Source: Glutamicibacter uratoxydans (lineage in GTDB: Bacteria; Actinomycetota; Actinomycetes; Actinomycetales; Micrococcaceae). Taken from it: DNA of 64,000 nucleotides. The notes under the pieces are model-generated. The model did not search any database, had not been told where the DNA came from, and was given only the letters and a program-made list of their open reading frames with translations. The position numbers were made by a program, and so were the translations under genes. Positions 33,062-41,291 of the stretch are shown here, piece by piece (within the stretch, counting starts at the first letter, position 1; the number at the start of each line of letters is the position of its first letter). The stretch lies in contig NZ_BJNY01000009.1 of assembly GCF_006539925.1 (NCBI RefSeq), forward strand, positions 62,001 to 126,000, written 5' to 3'.

Positions 33062-33526
33062 ATGGACCCCAAAAACTCAGCCTCAGACTCGGTGCAGCGC
33101 CTCGCCCAGGGTGAACTTGCCGGCGAGATAGACTTCCTCACCGCCCGCATCCGGTCCCAGGGAAGCTCCCGCGCCAACAGCCTGCTGGCGCCATTGGATC
33201 TCAAGGTGCGCTCCTACTCGGTACTCTCGCTGGCCTGCAGCGATCTTGCTCCTACCCAGCGCGAGGTGGCCGAGTTCCTTTCGCTGGACCCAAGCCAGAT
33301 CGTCCCATTGGTAGACCAGCTTGAATCCCGCGGACTGGTTGAGCGCGTCACCGCACCACACGACCGCCGCACCAAGGTCATCGCCGGGACCAAAGAAGGC
33401 AAAAAGCTCTACCTCCAGGCGCGCAAGGCCACCGCCGAAGGCGAAGAAGCCTCGCTGGAAGCTTTGAGCTCCGAAGAACGCACCACGCTGCGCGAGCTGC
33501 TCACCCGCATCGCTTTTGGCGCGTAA
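33062..33526 (+). CDS. phdR: MarR-family regulator (PhdR-like)
   Basis: A 154-residue MarR protein. The winged helix reads LAPTQREVAEFLSLDPSQIVPLVDQLESRGLVERVTAPHDRRTKVIAGTKEGKKLYL, ending in the DxRxK wing typical of MarR. It is divergent from the SDR gene of the phd-like cluster. In Corynebacterium a MarR protein represses the phd genes and is released by phenylpropanoid-CoA compounds; the same is inferred here. Confidence 0.85.
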   Translation: MDPKNSASDSVQRLAQGELAGEIDFLTARIRSQGSSRANSLLAPLDLKVRSYSVLSLACSDLAPTQREVAEFLSLDPSQIVPLVDQLESRGLVERVTAPHDRRTKVIAGTKEGKKLYLQARKATAEGEEASLEALSSEERTTLRELLTRIAFGA

Positions 33527-33536
33527 TTCTCCGGAC

Positions 33537-33995
33537 TCAGCGCGGCAAGAGCACCTCGTACACGTCAACGCAGATCAGCCCGTCGAATTCTTGGGCGCGG
33601 CCCACGAAAACCGAGCGGTTCAGCCAGTCGTATTCCGCGGCAACCGTGCGGAAGACCGGAGTGGTTGCGAAGTACTCCCGCCCATCAGGGCGCGACTCAT
33701 CAAAAACCCCAACGTTGTGCACATCGATGTAGCCGCCACCGTCAAGTGCGATGCCGTAGCGGGCTTCCACGCGCCAGGTTCCGTCTCCGCGGTCCACGCA
33801 CCAGTCGCCGCCCACAGAAAGTTTTCCCTGCACGGCACCGGAAACACTGCCTCCGGTGATCGGGATAAAGTCCAGGGCCCCAGGAGCACGCCGGTCAATC
33901 GAAATTCCCGGCGCAACCTGCGCTTCGATGCGGAACCTGAACTCCAGCACGGGCGAAGCTGAAGCGTTGTTGTCAACATCGTTGATTTCACTCAT
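33537..33995 (-). CDS. DUF3237 family protein
   Basis: A 152-residue cytosolic beta-rich protein. FIPITGGSVSGAVQGKLSVGGDWCVDRGDGTWRVEARYGIALDGGGYIDVHNVG followed by YFATTPVFRTVAAEYDWLNRSVFVGRAQ is the DUF3237 pattern. Members often neighbour aromatic or CoA-ester catabolic genes, but no reaction is established. It converges on the MarR gene with a 10-base gap. Confidence 0.8.
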   Translation of the reverse strand: MSEINDVDNNASASPVLEFRFRIEAQVAPGISIDRRAPGALDFIPITGGSVSGAVQGKLSVGGDWCVDRGDGTWRVEARYGIALDGGGYIDVHNVGVFDESRPDGREYFATTPVFRTVAAEYDWLNRSVFVGRAQEFDGLICVDVYEVLLPR

Positions 33996-34072
33996 GCAGA
34001 CATCATAGGCCAGCGCCAGCGCGCGTCAACAGGAGGCAGCAGCAACCCTCAAAACTTCGGACGCATGAATAT

Positions 34073-34087
34073 TCTCATTGAATGAGA
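34073..34087. promoter_or_regulatory. Candidate operator upstream of pobA
   Basis: TCTCATT-G-AATGAGA is a perfect palindrome with 7-base arms about 130 bases before the pobA start. It lies in the 222-base gap between the DUF3237 gene and pobA. It may control the pobA-pcaHGBDC operon. It does not share the GTTCA half-site seen upstream of pcaF, so a different regulator may bind. Confidence 0.45.
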
Positions 34088-34217
34088 CTGGGACTGATTT
34101 GTGAGCCGCGCCACCGGCATGCTGTAGGAGATCAATAAGACCTCGTCCATGTTGACTGCCCGGCGCCTAGCCCGGCGATCTCCCACAACACATGGCGGCA
34201 AGCATTCAAGGAGTCCC

Positions 34218-35414
34218 ATGGCGCAGGCACCTCGCATTCTCAAAACCAAGGTAGGCATCATCGGCGGCGGACCGGCCGGCCTGATGCTCTCCCACCTGCT
34301 CTCCAAGGTAGGAATCGAAAACATCGTGGTGGAGAAGAACGACCACGAAACCATCCGCAACACCCACCGCGCAGGAATCCTCGAAGCCCAGGCGGTCACA
34401 ATGCTCACCGAATCAGGCGTCGACGGCCGGGTGCTGACCCACGGCGACGAGCACGCAGGCATCGACCTGCGCTTCAACGGCGAATCCCACCCGCTGGATT
34501 TCCGCGAGCTGGTGGACGCCACCGTCACCCTCTACGCACAGAACGAGGTATTCGTCGACCTGGCCGCGGCCCGCTCCCGCGACGGCGGCGATGTGCGCTT
34601 CAATTGCGAAGTCAACGAAATCCTGGACGTCGAAACCAGCACCCCGAAGTTCCGCTTCACCAACGCCGAAGGCGAACTCTTTGAAGTGCAGGCAGATGTG
34701 ATCGTCGGCGCCGACGGCTCGCGCTCCTTCGCCCGCCGCCAGATGCCGGATGCCGTCAAGCAGGACTTCAAGGTCACCTACCCCTTCGCCTGGTTCGGCA
34801 TCCTCACCGAAGCGCCCAAGTCAGCCCCCGAGCTGATCTACGCGAACTCACCGCACGGCTTCGCGCTGATCTCCCAGCGCAGCGAGACCGTGCAGCGCAT
34901 GTACTTCCAGTGCGACCCGAACGAGAATGTGGATAACTGGAGCGAAGACCGCATCTGGAGCGAGCTGCAGAAGCGCGTAGACGGCCCCGATGGATTTGAG
35001 CTGAAGACCGGCCCGATCTTCGACAAGACGGTGCTCGGCTTCCGCTCCTTCGTGCGCCAGCCGCTGTCCCATGGGCGGATGTTCCTGATCGGCGACGCCG
35101 GCCATACCGTCCCGCCCACCGGCGCCAAGGGCCTGAACCTCGCCTTCGCCGAAGTCAAGGTGCTCTTCGAGGCACTCGATTCCTACTTCTCCACCGGCAG
35201 CGACAAGCTGCTCGGCGGCTATTCGGATCTGGCGCTCAAGCGGGTCTGGAAGGCGCAGAACTTCTTCTACTGGATGACCTCCATGCTGCACACCCCGGTG
35301 AACGCCGATCCGTTCATGGCCCAGCGCGCACTCGGAGAGCTGGATACCGTCACCTCATCGAGGTACGGCCAGCAGTACCTGGCCGAGTCCTACACCGGCT
35401 GGCCCCACGCCTAA
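34218..35414 (+). CDS. pobA: 4-hydroxybenzoate 3-monooxygenase
   Basis: This 398-residue FAD monooxygenase makes protocatechuate from 4-hydroxybenzoate. KVGIIGGGPAGLMLSHLL is the FAD dinucleotide site and RNTHRAGILEAQ follows. VIVGADGSRSFARR is the DG motif and LIGDAGHTVPPTGAKGLNLAFAEVKVL the second FAD motif. I chose the ATG at 34218 (AAGGAG 7 bases upstream) over the in-frame start at 34149. It leads the operon pobA-pcaHGBDC. Confidence 0.95.
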   Translation: MAQAPRILKTKVGIIGGGPAGLMLSHLLSKVGIENIVVEKNDHETIRNTHRAGILEAQAVTMLTESGVDGRVLTHGDEHAGIDLRFNGESHPLDFRELVDATVTLYAQNEVFVDLAAARSRDGGDVRFNCEVNEILDVETSTPKFRFTNAEGELFEVQADVIVGADGSRSFARRQMPDAVKQDFKVTYPFAWFGILTEAPKSAPELIYANSPHGFALISQRSETVQRMYFQCDPNENVDNWSEDRIWSELQKRVDGPDGFELKTGPIFDKTVLGFRSFVRQPLSHGRMFLIGDAGHTVPPTGAKGLNLAFAEVKVLFEALDSYFSTGSDKLLGGYSDLALKRVWKAQNFFYWMTSMLHTPVNADPFMAQRALGELDTVTSSRYGQQYLAESYTGWPHA

Positions 35415-35438
35415 CAACTTGTGAAAGGAGCACCACCC

Positions 35439-36257
35439 ATGAGCAACGAAGCATTCAACAACGCGCATGTTCTGGATCCGGCGGCATCTCAAGCCACCCA
35501 GGAGCAGATCACCGGTGAAATCACCGATATCCACGAGGCCTACCGCCAAGAGGTGCTGGCAGGCAAGAAAGCCGAAACCCAGCCGCGGGTGGACTTCGCC
35601 CCCTACCGTTCATCGCTGCTGCGCCACCCCACCAAGGACCTGCACCACACCGACCCGGAGACCATCGAGCTGCATTCCCCAGCCTTTGGCCAGAGGGACG
35701 TGCACGTACTCGAATCGGACCTGACCATCCAGCACAACGGCGAACCGATCGGCGAGCGCATCGTCGTGGCAGGCCGCGTGCTGGACGGCGACGGACGCCC
35801 GGTAGCCAACCAGCTGATCGAAATCTGGCAGGCTAACGCCGCCGGACGCTATGTGCACAAGCGCGACCAGCACCCGGCCCCGATCGACCCGAACTTCACC
35901 GGCGTGGGACGCGCCATCACCGGCCCGAACGGCGAATACTCCTTCACCACGATCAAGCCGGCCCCCTACCCGTGGAAGAACCACCACAACGCCTGGCGCC
36001 CGGCGCACATCCACTTCTCGCTGTTCGGCACCGACTTCACCCAGCGCATGATCACCCAGATGTACTTCCCGGGAGATCCGCTGTTTGCGCTGGACCCGAT
36101 CTACCAGGCGATCACCGACCAAAAGGCGCGCGACGCTCTGGTCGCCACCTATGACCACAACCTGACAAGCCATGAATGGGCCACCGGCTACAACTGGGAC
36201 ATCGTGCTCACCGGGTCCAACCGCACCTGGATGGAGAACGAAGAGGAGGAGCACTAA
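35439..36257 (+). CDS. pcaH: Protocatechuate 3,4-dioxygenase beta subunit
   Basis: This 272-residue iron(III)-binding subunit is part of the ring-cleaving dioxygenase. The metal ligands are in AWRPAHIHFSLFG (two histidines) and in tyrosines of APYPWKNHH and AAGRYVHKR. GERIVVAGRVLDGDGRPVANQLIEIWQANAAGRY is the intradiol-dioxygenase signature. I chose the ATG at 35439, with AAAGGAG upstream. The stop directly abuts the pcaG start. Confidence 0.95.
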   Translation: MSNEAFNNAHVLDPAASQATQEQITGEITDIHEAYRQEVLAGKKAETQPRVDFAPYRSSLLRHPTKDLHHTDPETIELHSPAFGQRDVHVLESDLTIQHNGEPIGERIVVAGRVLDGDGRPVANQLIEIWQANAAGRYVHKRDQHPAPIDPNFTGVGRAITGPNGEYSFTTIKPAPYPWKNHHNAWRPAHIHFSLFGTDFTQRMITQMYFPGDPLFALDPIYQAITDQKARDALVATYDHNLTSHEWATGYNWDIVLTGSNRTWMENEEEEH

Positions 36258-36836
36258 ATGAAGCAGGCACCTGAACTGAAGCTCACCCCTACCCCGGGGC
36301 AGACCATCGGCCCCTTCTACGGCTACGCGCTGCCCTTCGAGAAGGGCGGGGAGCTGGTTAACCAGGCCCACCCAGCGGCGGTGCGCCTTCACGGGGTGGT
36401 CTATGACGGCAACGGGGATGTCATCCCTGATTCGCTGCTTGAAATCTGGCAGGCCGACGAACACGGCAATGTGGTCTCGCGCGACGGCTCGCTGGTGCGC
36501 GACGGCTACACCTTCACCGGCTTCGGCCGCGTGCCGGTGGACAACGTCGGGCACTACACCTTCACCACTGTGAACCCCGGGCCCACTGAGGCGGGCAAGG
36601 CCCCGTTCATCATGCTGACCATCTTCGCCCGCGGCCTGCTCAACCGGCTGTTCACCCGCATCTACCTGCCGGAGGACACCGAGGCGCTGGCCAACGACCC
36701 GCTGCTGGCTTCCCTTCCGGAAGAGCGCAGGAAGACCCTGATCGCCACCCGTGAGGAAGACGGTTCGCTGCGCTTTGACGTGCACCTGCAGGGCGAGAAG
36801 GAAACCGTGTTCCTCTCCTACCCGCGCGAAAGCTAG
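36258..36836 (+). CDS. pcaG: Protocatechuate 3,4-dioxygenase alpha subunit
   Basis: The 192-residue alpha subunit, homologous to PcaH but without the iron ligands. TPGQTIGPFYGYALP is at the start, VRLHGVVYDGNGDVIPDSLLEIWQADEHG in the intradiol core, and LLNRLFTRIYLPED near the end. There is no intergenic base after pcaH and a 9-base gap to pcaB. Confidence 0.95.
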   Translation: MKQAPELKLTPTPGQTIGPFYGYALPFEKGGELVNQAHPAAVRLHGVVYDGNGDVIPDSLLEIWQADEHGNVVSRDGSLVRDGYTFTGFGRVPVDNVGHYTFTTVNPGPTEAGKAPFIMLTIFARGLLNRLFTRIYLPEDTEALANDPLLASLPEERRKTLIATREEDGSLRFDVHLQGEKETVFLSYPRES

Positions 36837-36845
36837 GGTGAAGGC

Positions 36846-38252
36846 ATGAGCGGTGTTGACTACGGGTTCCTGTCCCCCGTCTGGGCTGGCGGCACGTCGG
36901 CGCAGCTGGCCGGCGACGCGCAGTTTATCGAGGCGATGCTCGCCGTGGAGTTGGCATGGGTCCAGGTTCAGGCGGAGAACGGGCTGTGCTCCACGGAGGA
37001 CTTCGGCGCGGTGCAGGCAGTGTGCGATATCCAACGCTATGACCTGAGCCAGCTTGCCGCCAAGACCCCCGACGGAGCCAACGCGCTGATCCCGCTGCTG
37101 GGCATGATGCGCTCCCTGCTGGCGGCCGACGGTGCCCCGGCGAGCGCCGGCACTGCCCTGCACCGCGGGGCTACCAGCCAGGACATCATCGACACCGCTC
37201 TCATGCTTTTGGCCACACGCAGCATGGATGCCATCTCCGCGCTGCTGCAGACCACTGCCCAGGGGCTGGCCCGGGTGGCCGCGGAGCACCGGGACACCGT
37301 GTGCATCGCCCGCTCGCTGACCCAGCATGCGCTGCCCACCACCTTCGGGTACAAGGCCGCCTGCTGGCTCACGGCCATCATGGCTGCGGCGAAACACCTT
37401 GACCAGGTCCGCGGCCAGCTGCCGCTGCAGTTCGGCGGAGCGGTAGGAACGCTGGCTTCCTTGGAGCAGCACCTTGCCTCACGCACCGAAACCGGCGCAA
37501 CCACTGCCCAGCTCGCCAAGGAGCTTGCCGGACTGCTGAATCTGAAGAACCCATCCACCCCATGGCACAGCAACCGCCTGCCCATCCTCCAGGCAGGCTC
37601 CGCGCTGGGCTCAGCCATCGCCGCGCTGGGAACCTTCGGCGCCGATGTGCTCACCGCCTCCCGGCCGGAAATCGGGGAAATCACCGAACCCCGCGAGGCT
37701 GGCAAGGGCGGCAGCTCCGCCATGCCGCAGAAGCAGAACCCGGTGCACTCGGTGCTGCTGCGCAGCGCCGCGCTCAACGCCCCGGGGCACGTGGCAACCC
37801 TGTTCACCGCCGCCGGCACCGCGGTGGACGAACGCCCCGACGGCGCCTGGCACGCCGAATGGCCTGCCCTGCGCGAGCTGCTGCGCCTAGGCCTGGGCTC
37901 CAGCGAACACGCAGCCGTCCTGGCCACGGGAATGACCATCAATACCGAAGCGCTGACGCGCAACCTCAAGCTCGGCGGGGATGCAGTGCTCTCCGAACGT
38001 CTGGCCACGGTGCTGGCTCCAGTGATCGACGGCGGCAAGCCAGCCATCCAGAAGCTCGTGCTTGAATCCATCACCGAAGGCACCAGCCTGCGCCAATTGC
38101 TGCGCGCACAGCTCGATTCGCAGCAGGTCAGCGACGAACAGCTCACCGAGCTGCTGGATCCTGCCGGCTACCTTGGCTCGGCCCAGCGCTTCACCGACAA
38201 CGTACTTGCCGAGTTCTCGGCGTGGAAGGAATCATGGCAGTCCCTGCGCTAA
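36846..38252 (+). CDS. pcaB: 3-carboxy-cis,cis-muconate cycloisomerase
   Basis: A 468-residue fumarase/aspartase-superfamily enzyme that lactonises the ring-cleavage product. The signature GKGGSSAMPQKQNPVHSVLLRSAALNAPG is in the middle, and LHRGATSQDIIDTALMLLA is the first conserved region. The C-terminus overlaps the start of pcaD by 19 bases, so the two are coupled. Confidence 0.94.
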   Translation: MSGVDYGFLSPVWAGGTSAQLAGDAQFIEAMLAVELAWVQVQAENGLCSTEDFGAVQAVCDIQRYDLSQLAAKTPDGANALIPLLGMMRSLLAADGAPASAGTALHRGATSQDIIDTALMLLATRSMDAISALLQTTAQGLARVAAEHRDTVCIARSLTQHALPTTFGYKAACWLTAIMAAAKHLDQVRGQLPLQFGGAVGTLASLEQHLASRTETGATTAQLAKELAGLLNLKNPSTPWHSNRLPILQAGSALGSAIAALGTFGADVLTASRPEIGEITEPREAGKGGSSAMPQKQNPVHSVLLRSAALNAPGHVATLFTAAGTAVDERPDGAWHAEWPALRELLRLGLGSSEHAAVLATGMTINTEALTRNLKLGGDAVLSERLATVLAPVIDGGKPAIQKLVLESITEGTSLRQLLRAQLDSQQVSDEQLTELLDPAGYLGSAQRFTDNVLAEFSAWKESWQSLR

Positions 38253-39031
38253 CCCCATCCCTGCTGCACACCGATGCAGAGCTTCCAACACTGGTCCTCG
38301 GCCCCTCGCTGGGCACCGCTTCCTTGCAGCTATGGGGGCCCGCAGTCCCCTACCTCAAGGAGCACTTCCAGCTCATCGCCTGGGACCTTCCAGGACACGG
38401 AGAAAGCAAGGCCTCCACCGAAGAATTCAGCATGGGCGAGCTCGCCGACGGCGTGGTCGCCATGGTCGAGGCGCTGCAAACAGACGGCGTCATCAACGCC
38501 GCGCAGAAGCTCTACTACGCAGGCGTTTCCATCGGCGGAGCCACCGCCCTGCAGCTGGCCCACGACCACACTGGCACCTTCGCCGCACTGGCTCCCATCT
38601 GCACCGCCGCGAAAATCGGCACCCCCGAAGGCTGGATGGAACGCGCTGAACTGGTCGCCAAGGCCGGCACTCCCACCATGGTGGTCGGCTCCGCCCAGCG
38701 CTGGTTCGCCCCGGGATTCATCGAAAAGAACCCGGTCGTCTCCACCAACCTGCTGCATAACCTGCAGGATGCAGACCGATTCTCCTACGCCCATGCCTGC
38801 GGTGCGCTCGCCGGCTACGACCTGCGTGAAGACCTAGGCAGCATCAACGTCCCGCTGCTGGCCATCAACGGCGCGCAGGACCAGGTCTGCCCGCCGGCAG
38901 ATGCACAGTTCGTTGCCGAGCATGCGCCGAATGCGCAGGCCGCCGTCATCGATACCGTGGCGCACCTTGCCCCGGCCGAAGACCCCACCGCCACCGCAGC
39001 ACTTCTAGTAGATTTCTTCACCGCCCACTAG
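38234..39031 (+). CDS. pcaD: 3-oxoadipate enol-lactone hydrolase
   Basis: A 265-residue alpha/beta hydrolase. The nucleophile serine is in YAGVSIGGATALQLA, the acid is in NGAQDQVCPP, and the histidine is in TVAHLAPAEDP. It produces 3-oxoadipate for PcaIJ. I chose the ATG at 38234, with GGAAGGA upstream inside pcaB, over the GTG at 38222. It is separate from pcaC, whereas Rhodococcus-type actinomycetes fuse the two as pcaL. Confidence 0.92.
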   Translation: MAVPALTPSLLHTDAELPTLVLGPSLGTASLQLWGPAVPYLKEHFQLIAWDLPGHGESKASTEEFSMGELADGVVAMVEALQTDGVINAAQKLYYAGVSIGGATALQLAHDHTGTFAALAPICTAAKIGTPEGWMERAELVAKAGTPTMVVGSAQRWFAPGFIEKNPVVSTNLLHNLQDADRFSYAHACGALAGYDLREDLGSINVPLLAINGAQDQVCPPADAQFVAEHAPNAQAAVIDTVAHLAPAEDPTATAALLVDFFTAH

Positions 39032-39048
39032 CAAAGGACTTTTGGACA

Positions 39049-39450
39049 ATGACTGATTCCCAGCGCCATCCCGGAGATACCTATGATGCGGGCATGGAAG
39101 TACGCCGCGAGGTCCTTGGCAGCGAGCATGTAGACCGCGCCACCAGCACGTCGAATGACTTCACCGACGAGTTCCAGGAAATGATCACCCGCTATGCCTG
39201 GGGCACCATCTGGACCCGCGAAGGCCTGCCCCGCACCACCCGCAGCGCCATCACCCTTACCGCCATGATTGCCGGCGGCTACTGGGAAGAGCTTGAAATG
39301 CATGTGCACGCCGCTTTGCGCAATGGCATGACCCCCGATGAAATCAAAGAGGTCTTCCTGCAGAGCGCCATCTACTGCTCCGTACCTGCCGCCAATGTCG
39401 CCTTCAAGATCGGCAAGAAGGTGCTGGCCGAATACGAGGAACAGGCTTAG
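39049..39450 (+). CDS. pcaC: 4-carboxymuconolactone decarboxylase
   Basis: A 133-residue CMD-family enzyme that decarboxylates 4-carboxymuconolactone to the enol-lactone. GMEVRREVLGSEHVDRA at the start and WEELEMHVHAALRNGMTPDEIKEVFLQSAIYCSVPAANVAF at the end are typical. It is last in the operon and overlaps the convergent NadX-like gene by 4 bases (both stops fall inside TTAG). Confidence 0.94.
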   Translation: MTDSQRHPGDTYDAGMEVRREVLGSEHVDRATSTSNDFTDEFQEMITRYAWGTIWTREGLPRTTRSAITLTAMIAGGYWEELEMHVHAALRNGMTPDEIKEVFLQSAIYCSVPAANVAFKIGKKVLAEYEEQA

Positions 39451-40244
39451 AGCCCGGACGAACGCACAGCTTGCCGCAGTGAGTGCAGCAAGGCCCAGGG
39501 AACGATACCGCTGGTGCGTGGATTGTTTTCCGAAGGATAGTTCTTGATGGTGAAGCTGTATTCACCGCTGGCGCCTCGGGCCCGGATCTGATGCTCGGTC
39601 AACACAGCTTGCGGGTCGCCCAGCAAGCGGACCGAGACAACGTCCCAGTCTTCCACTGCCAAGGCTACGGCCGCCGCAACATTCAGGGATTTGGGGAATT
39701 TCTGCGCAGCCTCGGCTGCGGTGCCTGCAAAAACTTCCATCGGTGCTTCAGCTGTTTCCAACTCGCGTCGTTGCACCTCATTCATCCATGGCTGGATGAG
39801 GGTTTGAGGAAGCTTCCGAGTGGTCACCTGGATTTCTTCGAATCCGCTGCCCATTTTCGCCCCGGCGCCGAGCAGGTCCAGGCCGCCAATGGCACCGGCG
39901 GTGAAAAGCAGCCGTCCTGGTCCTGCCTGGCGCAGCTTTGCTTCGAAGACTCGATCAGCCAAGGCACCCATCGAGCTGACCAGCAGGTCTACACCTGATT
40001 CGAGAACCTTCACCGCGTGCTCGCGCAATGCTTCCTGCCCAGCGCATTCAACAATGAGATCACAATGCTCGATCGCTTCATCGATGCTCAATTGCCGGTA
40101 TGGAATGTCCGCGCGCTGATGCCTCACGACCACGCCGGCAAGCTCGGCTCCTGGGATTTTTCCCGCAGCGATCTGCTGCGCAACGACGGAACCAATGGCT
40201 CCACAGCCCAGGACGCCTACACGAAATTCGCTTCCGGAAGCCAT
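39447..40244 (-). CDS. nadX: Aspartate dehydrogenase-like oxidoreductase
   Basis: A 265-residue NAD(P)-dependent protein. The Rossmann motif GVLGCGAIGSVVA is near residue 9, followed by VECAGQEALREHAVKVLESGVDLLVSSMGALAD and an aspartate-dehydrogenase C-terminal domain (FPKSLNVAAAVALA). NadX feeds iminoaspartate to NAD synthesis, but stand-alone members can have other roles. The ATG at 40244 follows GAGGAGGGG; the TTG at 40250 is less likely. It is not in an evident nad operon. Confidence 0.75.
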   Translation of the reverse strand: MASGSEFRVGVLGCGAIGSVVAQQIAAGKIPGAELAGVVVRHQRADIPYRQLSIDEAIEHCDLIVECAGQEALREHAVKVLESGVDLLVSSMGALADRVFEAKLRQAGPGRLLFTAGAIGGLDLLGAGAKMGSGFEEIQVTTRKLPQTLIQPWMNEVQRRELETAEAPMEVFAGTAAEAAQKFPKSLNVAAAVALAVEDWDVVSVRLLGDPQAVLTEHQIRARGASGEYSFTIKNYPSENNPRTSGIVPWALLHSLRQAVRSSGL

Positions 40245-40316
40245 GCCCAATCCCCTCCTCGAAGCTGCTGAACCACTACGCCAAGCTTAGGTGAATCACG
40301 AGGTATTCCGAAGCGA

Positions 40317-41210
40317 CTAGGGTTTTTGAGCCTGCGCCTGTTCCAAGATGGTTTCCATCAGCACTTGTTCTGCCGCGGTGGCTGTGCGCATGGTCGAGCG
40401 AGCCAGCTGGATCTTCCATTGAAGCGGCACGGGAATACTCCAGATGCCTTCAGCCGAGCTCTGTTCCACTGTGGATGCTGGCAGGAACGCAACGCCTAAT
40501 CCCTGCTGCACCAATTCCAAAGCAAAACCCAAAGAGGACACTTCTGTGCGCACACTGCGCTGCAGGCCAAGCGATGTGAAGGCGGCGTCAACGGTAGTGC
40601 GATTGCCCCAGCCCACAGGGAAGTCAATGTACTGCTCGTTTGCAAGCTCTTCCAGAGACACCCGCTTGCGCCCCCTGAGCCTATGCGCCTCGGGAATGAC
40701 AAAAAGCATGGGCTCCGCATGTATCTGATGCAATTCAACGCCCGGAATCGTGGTTTCGTTGACTGAAAGCAGGGCCAGGTCCAAGGAACCGTCGAGCACC
40801 GCCGCCATCGAACTGCGCGTGCCCTGGACCGTCTGCCTCAGCTTGATGACGACTTCCGGGTATTCGCGGTGGATCTGTAGCAAGACCTGCGCCATATCCA
40901 AGGTGCCCAGATGAGATAAGGTTCCAAGTTCTACGGTTCCCCGGACCACTCCACGCACTGCGTCGACAGCGTCTCTCGCACTCTGAGTCCGGGCAATGAT
41001 GGCCTGGGCGTGCGGCAGCAGCGCTTCCCCTGCAGGGGCAAGCCTGATCGTTCTCCCTTGCCGAATGAACAGCTCCGCCCCCAGGTCATGTTCCAGCTGT
41101 TTGATTCCAGCGGAGACGGCGGACTGCACCACGTGCAGGGACTGGGCGCCACGGGTAAAACTGAGCTCTTGAGCTACTGCAAGAAAATACTCAAGCTGGG
41201 TGAACTGCAT
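40317..41210 (-). CDS. LysR-family transcriptional regulator
   Basis: A 297-residue LysR protein. The N-terminal helix-turn-helix reads MQFTQLEYFLAVAQELSFTRGAQSLHVVQSAVSAGIKQLEHDLG, and the substrate-binding domain runs from about residue 90. I chose the ATG at 41210 over the earlier in-frame ATG at 41246 because the LysR fold begins there. It is divergent from the MFS exporter at 41292 and probably controls it. Confidence 0.88.
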   Translation of the reverse strand: MQFTQLEYFLAVAQELSFTRGAQSLHVVQSAVSAGIKQLEHDLGAELFIRQGRTIRLAPAGEALLPHAQAIIARTQSARDAVDAVRGVVRGTVELGTLSHLGTLDMAQVLLQIHREYPEVVIKLRQTVQGTRSSMAAVLDGSLDLALLSVNETTIPGVELHQIHAEPMLFVIPEAHRLRGRKRVSLEELANEQYIDFPVGWGNRTTVDAAFTSLGLQRSVRTEVSSLGFALELVQQGLGVAFLPASTVEQSSAEGIWSIPVPLQWKIQLARSTMRTATAAEQVLMETILEQAQAQKP

Positions 41211-41221
41211 AGAACAAGTAT

Positions 41222-41235
41222 CATCAAAAGTGATG
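41222..41235. promoter_or_regulatory. Dyad in the LysR/MFS divergent region
   Basis: CATCA-AAAG-TGATG is a perfect 5-base-arm inverted repeat within an AT-rich 81-base region, with further ATCAAA copies nearby. It is a plausible LysR site, but the assignment is only positional. Confidence 0.3.
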
Positions 41236-41291
41236 CTTTCTATCAAAAATCATCGTTGGATTTGATCATTTGATTCTCCGATACTGAATCC

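Noticed and set aside
35610-37472. 620-codon open frame on the minus strand across pcaHGB
   Set aside because: It is a shadow of three clear protocatechuate genes in high-GC DNA. The product has no domain and is rich in H, Q, R and G.
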